A stretch of DNA of 64,000 bases from Emydura subglobosa (lineage: Eukaryota > Chordata > Testudines > Chelidae): NCBI GenBank assembly GCA_007922225.1, contig ML680086.1, positions 11,198,540 to 11,262,539 on the forward strand. The letters run 5' to 3'. The translations under genes were made by a program, and so were the position numbers. The notes below the pieces were generated by a model. That model worked only from the letters and a program-made list of their open reading frames with translations. It made no database searches and was not told the origin of the DNA. Shown piece after piece: positions 54,690 through 64,000 of the stretch; the stretch's first letter is position 1, and each line of letters begins with the position of its first letter.

Positions 54690-55532
54690 CTACTCTGTTC
54701 TATACCATCCAGTCCCACTACAGACTTTTTGCCACATTGCATTTTATTCTACTAGATTAGTATTTAAAAATCTCCTCTCTCAGTATACTTTGTAATCCAA
54801 AATGTGGTGAGGAAGGGAGGCAGGAACACAAGGTCTGCTTGATGCCAAAAAGATATTCAAAGTTCCAGGTATCACAGGAGACAACTTTATTACTGAAGAT
54901 TTATTTGCTGTCATTGCAGTCGTATGCCAACCTCTCAGCATACAAATAGCGCTAGCATCTTGAAACAGATTGTGTTGCTAATAAGTGATACAAACTGTCA
55001 GGAAACAGCAAAGGGCAATTAGTAAATCACTATCACTTGTGATTGCTGATGAAATTTACAGATTATTTTTTTCCTCTCCCATTACTTAACCCTGCAAATG
55101 ATCAAGACAGCACCTTGAAGATTAATTCTATTAATCAAATTAGCTGGAACTTTTAAAAGGGAAAAGGTATTTTATTCTCATTCACATTCCTGGCAGAAGT
55201 ACAGTAGGATCATATAATAGCAATGCCGAGTGGCTGATGCCATTGAAAAACTAACATATTAGGAAAACTTTTTTTCTAAATTCATCTAGAGCTACTCACT
55301 AAGATTGTTTAAGCACCTTGAAGTGAAGTTGTAGTCTGAAAAGTGACTATGCAAAAATGGCAAATCCTTACCCTACACATGAGATCCCTCTGTGCTTATT
55401 AGAGTTTAAGCTGCTTTTTTTAGTAACTACAATAACTTGTCACTGCTTCTATTAGCCCCACAGTCCCAACATAACAAAGAACCACCTGAATTCTATTCCT
55501 CTTTGCACATCAGAGGAATTGTTTACCAAGAG

Positions 55533-55840
55533 CTTGTCTACACACAGATTGTACTTGTTTAATTATACAGATGTAGTTAAAGAGATAACCCCTCCCCCAC
55601 CTCACAGTGGATGCAGTTATACTATTATAAAGGTGTTTATACTAGCATAGTTGATTCCCATATGGGAACAGGAATACCCCTACTGGTATAAGTCACCTTT
55701 ATTACAGTATAACTGTGCTCATAGTAAAACAGTTGTACTGCTTTAACTGTCCCCCCCCCCAACCCCAACCCCAATCATGCTCTAACAGATAGCTAAATTG
55801 GTGCAAAATCTGTGCAGGGGCCAGGCTTCAGTTGCAATCA
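55533..55840. repeat. GTCTACAC-family repeat fragment
   Basis: It starts CTTGTCTACACACAGATTGT and runs through regularly alternating short text (TATACAGATGTAGTTAAAGA, TACAGTATAACTGTGCTCAT). This is typical of another sauropsid TIR element beginning CTTGTCTACA. A C10 run sits at about 55751-55760. The far end is not defined. Confidence 0.5.
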
Positions 55841-56389
55841 GCAGTGACAACAAGCTCTAGGCAACATGGATTACACATGAGTTACTGAGGGCATAATTAG
55901 CATCTAAAACCTTTACTACTTGTGGTGATACAATTAGTGGAAGGAAACCAATCTTAGCTCTCAGATTCCAGGTTGTTTTCAGGAATGTCAGAAAAAAAAT
56001 CAATGAAAATTGAGCACAATTGCTATATACATTTTGGAGGGACCATGAATAGGCTACTCTAAACGGTCATTCGAGAGCAGAGTTGCAGGAGAAGGTTCAG
56101 TTGTGTTCCAGAAATGCATCCTCTTGGTAGAGAGTGAATGGAGCTTCAGGGTCTGAGGGTTTCCTGCTATGGAGAGTGCTTAGGTGATCAGATAGTTAGG
56201 AATTGAGGTAGTAAGTGGATTTCCGGGAGGGGTTTCTGAAAACTGAGTGGAGAACTTTAATACAAAATTATGTATAACAAATAGAAGAAAGGGAAAGTTG
56301 ATAATAATGAATATAAACCAGAAGCTAAGAATTGTAGAAAATTGATAAGAGAAGCAGAGGGACACAAGGAGAAATCTATGGTGAGCAGA

Positions 56390-58158
56390 GTCAAGAATAA
56401 GGAGGTGTTGGGGTTTTTTAGAATATCAGGAACAAAAAGAATCCTGACAATGGTATTGGTCCATTTCTAAGTAGAAATGGTAGAATTAGCAATAATAATA
56501 CAGAAAAGGCAGAAGCGTTCAATAAATATTTCTCTTCTGTATTTGGTGGGGAAAAAACAAATAATGCAGTCATGTCATATATTACAACACTCGCTCCATT
56601 CCACTAGCATCTCAAGAGAATGTTAAACAGCAACTACTAAAGTTGGACATTTTTAAATCATCAGGTTCAGATAATTTGCATCCAAGAGTTTTAAAAGCTG
56701 GCAGAGGAACTTGTTGGACCATTAATCTTGATTTTCAAGAAGTCGTGGAACACTGGGGGAAGTTCTGGAAGAAAGCTAATGTTGTGCCAATATTTTAAAA
56801 AATAAGCAGGATGACCTGGATAATTATAGGCCTGTCAGTTTGACATCGATCCCGGGCAAGATAATAGAGCGGCTGATATGGGACTCTATGAATAAAGAAT
56901 TAAAGGAGAGAAATATAAGTAATGCCAATCAACATGAGTTAATGCAAAATAGATCCTGTCAAACTAACAATATTTCTTTTGCTGAAATTACAAGTTTGGT
57001 TGAGCAAGGTAATAATATCTATGTAATATACTTAAACTTCTGTAAGTCATTTGACTTACTACCACATGACATTTAAAAGATATAAAATTAACATGGCACA
57101 TATTAAATGATTTCAGAGCTGGCTAACAGATAGGTGTAAATGTAATTGTAAATGGCGTATCATTAGTGAACAGATGTATTTGTAGAGGGATCCTGCAAGG
57201 ATTGGTTCTTGGCCCTTTGCTACATAACACTTGTATTCATGAATTGGAAGAAATCATAAAATAATCATTGAAGTTTGCAAATGATGCAAAATTCAACAAT
57301 TGGTAAATAAGGGAGGGCACAGGTCACTGATTCAGTGCTTAGTAAACTCAATGCAACCAATCAATGTGTATTTTAATATGGCTAAATGTAAATGTATACA
57401 TCTAGGAACAAGGAATGTAGGCAGTACTTACATGATGGAGGACCCTCTCCTGTGAAGCTGTGACTCTGAAAAAGTTTTGGGGGTTGTGGTGAATAATCAG
57501 CTGAACACAGGCTCCCAGTGTGATGCTATAGCAAAAGGGCTAATACAGTTCTTAGATGCATAAAATGGAGCATCTCAAGAAGCAGTAGAGAGATTTTTAC
57601 CTCTGTATTTGGCACCGTGTGACCATTGCTTGCAATACTGTTTTCAGATTGGGTGTCCACAATTCAAGAAGGATGTTGATAAATGATACAGGGTTCAAGA
57701 AGGGCCACACGAATGATTAAAGGATTAGAAAACACGTCTTACAGTGATAGACTCAAAGAGCTTAATCTGTTTAGTTTAACAAAGAAAAGTTTAAGGTGTG
57801 ACATGATTACAGTCCAAGTATCTCCTACATGTAGAACAAATATTTAATAATAGGCTATTTAAATGTATCAGAAAATCATATAACATGATCCAATGGCTAG
57901 AAGTGGAAGCTAGACAAATTCAGACTGGAAACAAGGTGCATATTTTTAACAGTGAGGGTAATTAACTATTGAAACAATTTACCAAGGATCATGGTGGATT
58001 CTCCATCACTGACAATTTTTAAATTAAAATTGGATTCTTTTATTTTTAAAGATCTGCTCTAGGCATTATTTTGGGGAAATTATATGGCCCATGTTATACA
58101 GTAGGCCAAACTAAACTATCACAATGGTCCCTTCTGGCTTTGGAATTTATGAATCAAT
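56390..58158 (+). mobile_element. CR1-type LINE, 5'-truncated ORF2 relic with 3' end
   Basis: About 1.77 kb of a CR1-clade reverse transcriptase in sense orientation. In order: SDNLHPRVLKA-like text (about 56665-56700), ANVVPIF (about 56779), DNYRPVSLTSIPGKIIE (about 56820-56870), SCQTNN (about 56956), motif A YLNFCKSFD (57029-57055), GILQGLVLGPLL (about 57188-57220) and motif C FAND (57274-57285), then the late RT region and the CR1 terminus TGGTCCCTTCTGGCTTTGGA with ATTTATGAATC (58125-58158). Both catalytic aspartates are changed: motif A has Asn (57035-57037) where Asp is expected, and FADD reads FAND. Many stops and frameshifts are present. The longest open piece is 56840-57076. Dead element. 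Confidence 0.8.
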
Positions 58159-59039
58159 TGTCAAGAAATGTCTAACAAAGATGGTATTTTTTCATCTTGA
58201 TAATAAGGTTTTTCTCTGGTTCAAAATCTGTATCAAAGCAGATCATATTCTATTCCCAATGTCCAAAGGCAACTGTTAGGGAACCTTATTGGTAAGATGT
58301 TCTTCAAATGATTCAAATTGGAAAGTTTGATATTTTGCTCAAAGAATGCAAGATTTGGATTTTCCCAGCTTACATGAAGTACCTAAAGTAGGTAATTTTC
58401 CTTCTTTAGTTCCCAAAGCTGAAATTTAAAAAGCGGAGATTAAACTTCTCTCTCTGTTGGCTGCCATTTAACCCATAAAACCCATTAATCCAAAACTGTA
58501 ATTTTTTTTAATCATATCTGATATACAGCCAAAAAATGATCTCTCTCCATCACTTCACCTATCTCAAGTTCAAGTATGAGACAGGTTAAATGTGAGGTTC
58601 TAGTCTGGGCCTATATGTACTTATAAGTATTTTATGACAAAGCAAAAGTCATTTTTTTAAACATGTAGTATTACTGACACCAGAGTGGATTGTAACTGAA
58701 CCAGAATACCATACACCCAAAGCCTGAGGTAGAAAGAGAAAACATTTAGTCTAAGTCTTCTGTGTCAGATGCCTAAGAAGTAAAGTGGGAAATATTTTCC
58801 TCTGTTACCTCACAATCCCTTTTGTGGATTGTATAGATCCTGGCAGGGCTATTGCCCTGGAAAATAGCAAATAGAAACAGGCTGTAAAGACTGAATAGAA
58901 TAAGTCTGGGAAGTGTGACATATTGAGGGTATGTTTCTGTCAAACTGTGAACGCCATTTTGGTTGTAACCTTCATTGAGACCTTGACTTTGCATCGTAAC
59001 CTCCAAATTGGATCAAGACATCCAGTTTGTACTGTAAAC

Positions 59040-59790
59040 TAGGCCGGCCCTGACAAGGGCAGTCTATTCCGGACACCATCTTGCTCATATTGGGGTATCA
59101 GACGGCTTGCAGAGGTGTAACAATGAAAGGCATCAAGAAAGAATGACTCTTCCCTGCTGGACAATGGGTTCTGTATTGATAAGACCATTGACTCGGATTG
59201 ACCTTCTAGAAGCCTGACTGCATGGATCCGAGTCTGGAATTTCCCAGCTGAAGCACATAGACACAAAAGGAACAGACTGTGTGAAATGCTGGGTGTTTCT
59301 CTGAGCAATGGGCCAGAGCATCCTCACATGCAAAAAGCCAGACTAAGGAGAGAGATGGCAGGAAGGGCCTAGACTAAGGATGATGACCAAACCCAGGACT
59401 CGGAGATGGGGTGAGATCAGACTCAGAGAGGTGCATTCAAGAGTTGGCTCTTCTCCATCGATTTGTAATGCTACTCTGAAATCAGACACTTTTGTATGCC
59501 TTATTAAGAAGCTCTTTGGTTAAACCTGTGCTCATTGCTTTCCTGCCATTGTCCCTGAAGGAGTGAATTAGAAACCAGAGTGCCCACAGGCAGTGGACTC
59601 TGATGTCTAAACAACTGGGGGCTCAGGAGAGCTGAGGCACTGATTCCAGGGTAGAGATGGCCAGACTGTATGGTCCGACTACCCAAAAAAGGGTGTCAGA
59701 CACAGGATCCGCACCTCGGAGTGTGCCCAAGTGAACTCTTCTGCCTAGACGTGGTTGGCTTAAAAATCCATGGCATCCAGTGGTTGGGTT
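59040..59790 (+). repeat. LTR-like or other unclassified retroelement sequence
   Basis: A block of even composition, richer in GC than its surroundings, with TATTAAGAAGCTCTTTGGTT (about 59500), GAATTAGAAACCAGAGTGCC and GTGTCAGACACAGGATCCGC. I think these phrases recur in turtle retroelements, but I cannot name the family. Sequence to about 60060 continues open on both strands (59780-60067 +, 59790-60104 -) with no recognised domain and may be internal sequence of the same element. Confidence 0.35.
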
Positions 59791-60079
59791 CACTTACAAC
59801 ATTGGAAAAAGAGTCCTGAGAGAAGGACTGGACCAGGTTGTGACAGAATTCCTCCACAAAACAAAAATAAACCATTACAGGAGGAAGTCTCATGAAGATG
59901 GATGCTTTGGAGGAATCCCCAAGTCTGGAGGATCTCTCTTTCATGAGAGAGTCTCAAGTATACAGAGGAGAGGCCTTCTTTGCAAAGACAGACCATACTG
60001 GAATGTGAGCTTTCTCTTCCCATTACAAATAAGCAGCCTGGACAGAAGAGATTTTCTAGTGCTGTAAGATTTTTAGAAA

Positions 60080-61640
60080 ACCTTGGAACTACTTCCATTT
60101 GCACAAAGCCTCAGATAGGCCAGACTTGTAACCTTCCAGTCCACACTGGTCTGGAATACAACAGCAGAGGGATTGGAGGAAGCCCTCTGTGCAATTGTGC
60201 TTATTTAATTTTGTAGTTACAGCTCACTCAAACTGCTTTGCTGCTTGGGAAGCCACACACAAATTAATACAATCAGGAGCAAAAGTTTCAGAAGTCTCCC
60301 AGCAGCACTCATTAGCATACACTGCCAAGAGATTTGATAAAGTTCAAAGCTTATCTTGTAGCCTGCATACACCAATGTTTGCTCAGAGCGGCAGCTGGCC
60401 AAGTGATCTCTCTTTTTTTCTCAAAGAGCAAAATTAAATTAGATTAAATCATCTCCCCCCCTCCTTATAGAATTAAGATCGTGCTATGAAAACAAGCAAA
60501 CTGACTTTTGAAATCCTGGTTCTATTACTCATTTAAAGGATACACAGCTGAGTGATGCCTTCTGCACCAGGGCAGCTGCATTATAGTAGAATGATTATGC
60601 AATGTTTTCTTGGCAATCTGAAGTAAACGTGATTATCCTCCTCTTAATGTCTCTCCTGAGGCTGGGGAGCAAAGACTTGGCAATGGGTAGGAAAAAGATT
60701 CCTCAGGGATGGCACTAGTGAAAGTGACATGAATGAGGGCTGAAGGGAAATGGAGACAGGAAGGAAGAAAGGAGAGCTGGAGCTTCCCCACGGGAAATGA
60801 TGGGGCTTTTGGGTCTTGAGTGCTCTTGAAGATCTCGCCATTAGTCACTAGCTGTTAGTTCCTGTGGACTAGGGGAAGAAACTGGGTCCTGATGCAAGAA
60901 AAATGTGAGCAGTAAATGAGAGGCAGTGGCTGAGGCATGAGATGACAGGGGACAGAGTGATAGAGAAGGAGAGGGCATAGGAAAAAAAGGGAAGGAGGGA
61001 GCAAACCGGGCTGAAGAAGAAAGGAAAAGCTGAATGAAGGAGAACAAAGATGTGAAAGGGAGAGGGAGTAAGGTTTTAGGTTTAGACACCACAATGATAG
61101 CAGCTGGCATATAAAATCATAAAATGGAGTAAGAGCAGCGTGAGAAGTTTAAAAGATGACTTAGAAAATGAAGACTGTGGGCAGAAGAGCTCAGAGGCCA
61201 ACTCACCAGGCTGTGGAGTCAGTCAGCACGTATTAATTTAAACTATTTTGTAAAAAAAAAATTGGTCCCCCCTCAGCCTCCATGCTGGGGTAACTATGAA
61301 TGAGGCATTCTGTAATCTATCTAGTCTGCTTTACTGATTCATAAGGCTTTGTATAAAACACTTTTTCTGATTGTGGTATCTTTTTCAAATATCCCATAAG
61401 GCTATAAATTTAAACAAGAACAAACGTAAAACACAAAATACAAGTGGCAGTGGGGGAAGTCAGGAATGTCTGATATGGACGGCAATATTGCAGGAAGACA
61501 TCTGAATTCTGGAGTGTCTCCAACGAACTCAGAATCCACAAAGGGATTTAGTGAAAATAGTCCCTTTTAAAAACTGTTGTAAACTAATATCCGCTGACCA
61601 CAGTCAGTCTGGCTAGTGTGGTAATCAAGTTTTATTTTTC
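60080..61640. other. Intron stretch without identified elements
   Basis: 60190-60420 is repeat-free and rich in short AT-type sites (CACAAATTAATACAATCAGG, CACTCATTAGCATACACTGC), a candidate conserved noncoding element. About 60650-61080 is purine-rich on the plus strand (AGGAAGGAAGAAAGGAGAGC, GAGAAGGAGAGGGCATAGG), and this alone creates the pyrimidine-biased, S/P/L-rich open frames on the minus strand. Confidence 0.45.
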
Positions 61641-61845
61641 TGGGTGTGTCTACACTAGAAATGCTACAATGGCACAGCTGCAGCTGTGTCGCCGTAGTAT
61701 AAACACTTACTACAGTAATGGAAAGGGTTCTTCTATAGATTCAGTAATGTCTCCACTAGGGTTTAGGTCAGCTTAACTATGTCTCTCGGGAGGGGGAGGG
61801 CGGGGGGGATTTTTCACATCCCTGACCAGCAAAGCTAGATCGAAC
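61641..61845. mobile_element. GTCTACACT-family TIR element, one end preserved
   Basis: It begins GGGTGTGTCTACACTAGAAA and holds the internal inverted repeat GCACAGCTGCAGCTGTGTC (61673-61691). It goes on with TTACTACAGTAATGGAAAGG and later GGTCAGCTTAACTATGTCTC and GGGATTTTTCACATCCCTGA. The expected closing AGTGTAGAC end is not visible, so the copy is truncated. Confidence 0.65.
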
Positions 61846-62169
61846 TAAGCCTCAGACTCCATGCTTAGAATTCCATTCACATCACTGGTTCAGCTCAAAC
61901 AACGAAAGCTAGAGGTATCAAAAAAGCAAGAATGAAAGATATCAAGATATACTTAAGAAGGAAAAGGGAAAAGAGTGACAAGGAAACTGAATATTGGAAA
62001 AAACAATGTTGTTTTCACATGTGTCTGAAGAGGAAATCTACAGGTATGTGTGGGTCCTTTGGGTTATAGGGCATACTTGTTTAATTTAAGGGGCAGTAAC
62101 TTGCCATTGGCAATTTCCCAGTGGAAATGTTAGTCGTTTTGCTTAATGCTACTCTGGAAGGCACTCAGG

Positions 62170-62252
62170 CCAGGATCCTAAATGGTATTTAGGCACCTAA
62201 ATCCCATTGAAATCAATGAGAGTTGGATGCTTAAATACTTTGAGGATTTGGG
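62170..62252. repeat. Palindromic foldback repeat (TCCCATTGAAATCAATGAG core)
   Basis: CAGGATCCTAAATGGTATTT and AGGCACCTAAATCCCATTGA face TCAATGAGAGTTGGATGCTT and AAATACTTTGAGGATTTGGG, an 83-bp near-perfect hairpin. A related half-copy, GTTAGGTGCCTAAATACCTT, is at about 49478-49498. Confidence 0.7.
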
Positions 62253-63056
62253 CTTCAGATACTGTGGTGATGAACATGGTAAAAGAACACGCATAAGACA
62301 GCAAAGAATTCCAAACACAGTAATGTTCAACGCATAAAACATTTGTTCTGACATCTTAAAATACACTGAAATGCAAGAATGACATCTGTTATTTCTAGAC
62401 TTTCCAGGAGGGGCACCTGCTCAAGCAGGCTTTCATTCTGTTCCCCCGATAGCCTCTGCCAGAATCGTTTTCATTGCTGTACCCATACTAGAGGTTTGTA
62501 AGAATAGACTAGATAAAACACCAAATGGGCTTACAGCCCAAACCAATAGATGTCAATGGGAGTCTCTGTACTGATACAAAGGAAGTATGGCTAGGCTGTC
62601 AGTGCAAGGATTCTCCTGCATTAGAGCAAGAGGGCCTGAATGATCCAAGAGGTACTCTCTCTCCATTGTGTACTCTACACGATGTATGCTGTAGAGTAAG
62701 TGCAATGCTGGCGTTTACTCCAGTAGCTCCATGTTATCTTTCTGATTGTGCTGACACAGACCTGTTACACTCAGTGAGACCTATATATTTTGGAAAGCGA
62801 GGAAGAGGATGTGGTGTGGAGGTCCCTGTGGCCCCGAGAGTATTTCCAGCAGCTCTGAGTACAGAAACCACTGACTCACAAAGCAGGGGCATTGCCTGTT
62901 GTGGAGGATGAGGAGTGACTTCCGGCACAGTGGTGGATGAGGTTTCTCCACAGTCACAGCTGTGAAGTAGAGGATGAGCAAACATACAAACGCATAGCTG
63001 CCAATAATGCTGAAGTGCAAACAAGAGCCCCAGGAGAAAATAATGCTCCCACAGTT

Positions 63057-63178
63057 TTAGATTATAACCTCTTTGGGGCAGGGACAATCTTCTTCTTCTG
63101 TGTTTGCACAGCATCTACCACAATGGGGTCCTACACCATAACTAGGGCACCTAGGTGCGACACGAATATAAATCATTA
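63057..63178 (+). mobile_element. SINE-tail family repeat, sense copy
   Basis: CTCTTTGGGGCAGGGACAAT, then TCTGTGTTTGCACAGCATCT, ACCACAATGGGGTCCTACAC and AATATAAATCATTAATG. It aligns with the reverse complement of 51852-51975 and with the tail of the SINE at 20584-20850. The open frames across this part (62734-63179) are not genes. Confidence 0.7.
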
Positions 63179-64000
63179 ATGATGGTCTGACACCTCACCC
63201 CTCTGCATAAACCATATTCTACACAAAATGCTACAAGACTCCAGAACACGCTCCAGTGGAAAGGAGTCACAACCAGCAGTTCCACTTGGATCTATGCTCA
63301 CAGCCTGAAAATATATCTTGCCTTTAAATTCCATCTCTCACTTGTCTCATGCCATTTTGCTACAGCTGTTCACTTAATTCAGAAAGATCACATAATGAAA
63401 CATATGCTGGAGAGAAAGAGAGTCCATTAGAATTCATTGAATACAGCTTTTCATTTGAAAACTCCCCTCAAATATACAAAATTGTTTTACTTTGCTGCAT
63501 TTTTCAACGTTCATAAACATAATTGCATTTATTTTTCTAGTCAAGACTGCAAAACAAATGATAATTTACTATATTACAACCTCTATCTCATAGGATTATA
63601 GCCACAACAGTTCCAGTACACTTACAAAAAGGCCGGATGGGTAAGGAGTTGGTGGATTGCCTACTGTAGGAAACTCAGACAATTTTTTCCCCGTGACGAA
63701 ATATGAGCATTGTTGCTGTCAACTTTTTTTTCTACACATACCAACAACACCTGGAAAACAGGCTTACTGAAACAATACGTCTTCCATGTGCCCAAAAGAA
63801 ACATGAACAAATACAATGAAGATTTGTACATTAAATAGCCAGTATAACAAATATTTTAGTTTGCTATTTGCTAGGAACACCTGACCTGATTTTTCCTAGG
63901 TTCTGAGAATTTCCTGGTGGAGTCAAAGAACTGACAGCACTCAGTCCCACTGAAGCCAGGCCGAAATGAATCCTTTTTAAATAAACAATGGAGTGTTTGA

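Larger units (their letters stand above)
18235..64000 (-). other. PTPRT: PTPRT intron 2, 3' part (at least 45.7 kb)
   Basis: Everything above the acceptor at 18235-18237 appears to be intron. I looked on the minus strand for the 123-bp exon that should precede the MAM core (encoding a SFDEHYSNCGYS-like stretch) and for the signal-peptide exon and found neither. A very long second intron is normal for PTPRT, one of the largest vertebrate genes. Repeats inside are listed separately. Stretches without any identifiable element are: 21940-25200, 29870-30540, 30680-33000, 34760-41550, 45730-47580, 47740-48600, 48900-50540, 52000-52680, 52850-54220, 54700-55530, 55850-56380, 58160-59030, 60080-61640 and 62260-63050. 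Confidence 0.75.

Noticed and set aside
60841..61110. Minus-strand frames of 89 and 79 codons
   Set aside because: Pure effect of a purine-rich plus strand, giving S, P, F and L in two frames.
62734..63114. Minus-strand frames of 126 and 79 codons with a hydrophobic, signal-peptide-like stretch
   Set aside because: No domain follows, the frame overlaps a SINE-tail repeat, and it does not resemble the PTPRT first exon.

Overview
The window is unannotated vertebrate nuclear DNA, AT-rich, with intron-exon structure and no prokaryotic features. It lies entirely inside one gene read on the minus strand: the type IIB receptor protein tyrosine phosphatase PTPRT (RPTP-rho). Four consecutive coding exons are present, in transcript order 17963-18234 (272 bp, MAM domain), 9175-9256 (82 bp, end of MAM), 4944-5059 (116 bp, start of Ig domain) and 2168-2342 (175 bp, rest of Ig domain). 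All four have consensus AG/GT borders, their phases join without a frameshift (1-0, 0-1, 1-0, 0-1), and they contain no stop. By the usual numbering of this family they are exons 3 to 6. Exon 2 (upstream, above 64000) and exon 7 (first fibronectin III exon, below 1) were not found here.

The source is most likely a turtle, with a crocodilian as the alternative. This is an inference from the repeats: CR1 LINEs with the sauropsid 3' end, a tRNA-derived SINE with a MIR-like middle, hAT elements beginning CAGTGGTTCCCAAC, a foldback element carrying GTTGGTCCAATAAAAG, a family starting GTCTACACT, and many small palindromes built on TCCCATTGAnnTCAATGGGA.

Layout: 1-2167 is part of intron 6; 2343-4943 is intron 5 (2.6 kb); 5060-9174 is intron 4 (4.1 kb); 9257-17962 is intron 3 (8.7 kb, with a CR1 fragment, a hAT element, GC-rich LTR-like sequence and a SINE); 18235-64000 is at least 45.7 kb of intron 2. 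Intron 2 holds a SINE, an L2-like LINE piece, a GC-rich promoter-like block (25.3-25.9 kb), a decayed plus-strand endogenous retrovirus end with an env remnant and 3' LTR (about 27.8-29.86 kb), a CR1 interrupted by a hAT element (33.2-34.4 kb), a foldback element (43.9 kb), a 283-bp terminal-inverted-repeat element (48.6 kb), an LTR-like block (54.2-54.7 kb), a long CR1 reverse transcriptase relic (56.4-58.2 kb) and further repeats.

No second intact protein-coding gene, tRNA, rRNA or CRISPR array is supported. The many short open frames are chance ORFs or transposon debris. I found no convincing new biological system. The observations most worth checking are the env remnant, the promoter-like LTR blocks that point the same way as the host gene, the foldback families, and a few repeat-free intronic stretches that may be conserved noncoding elements.
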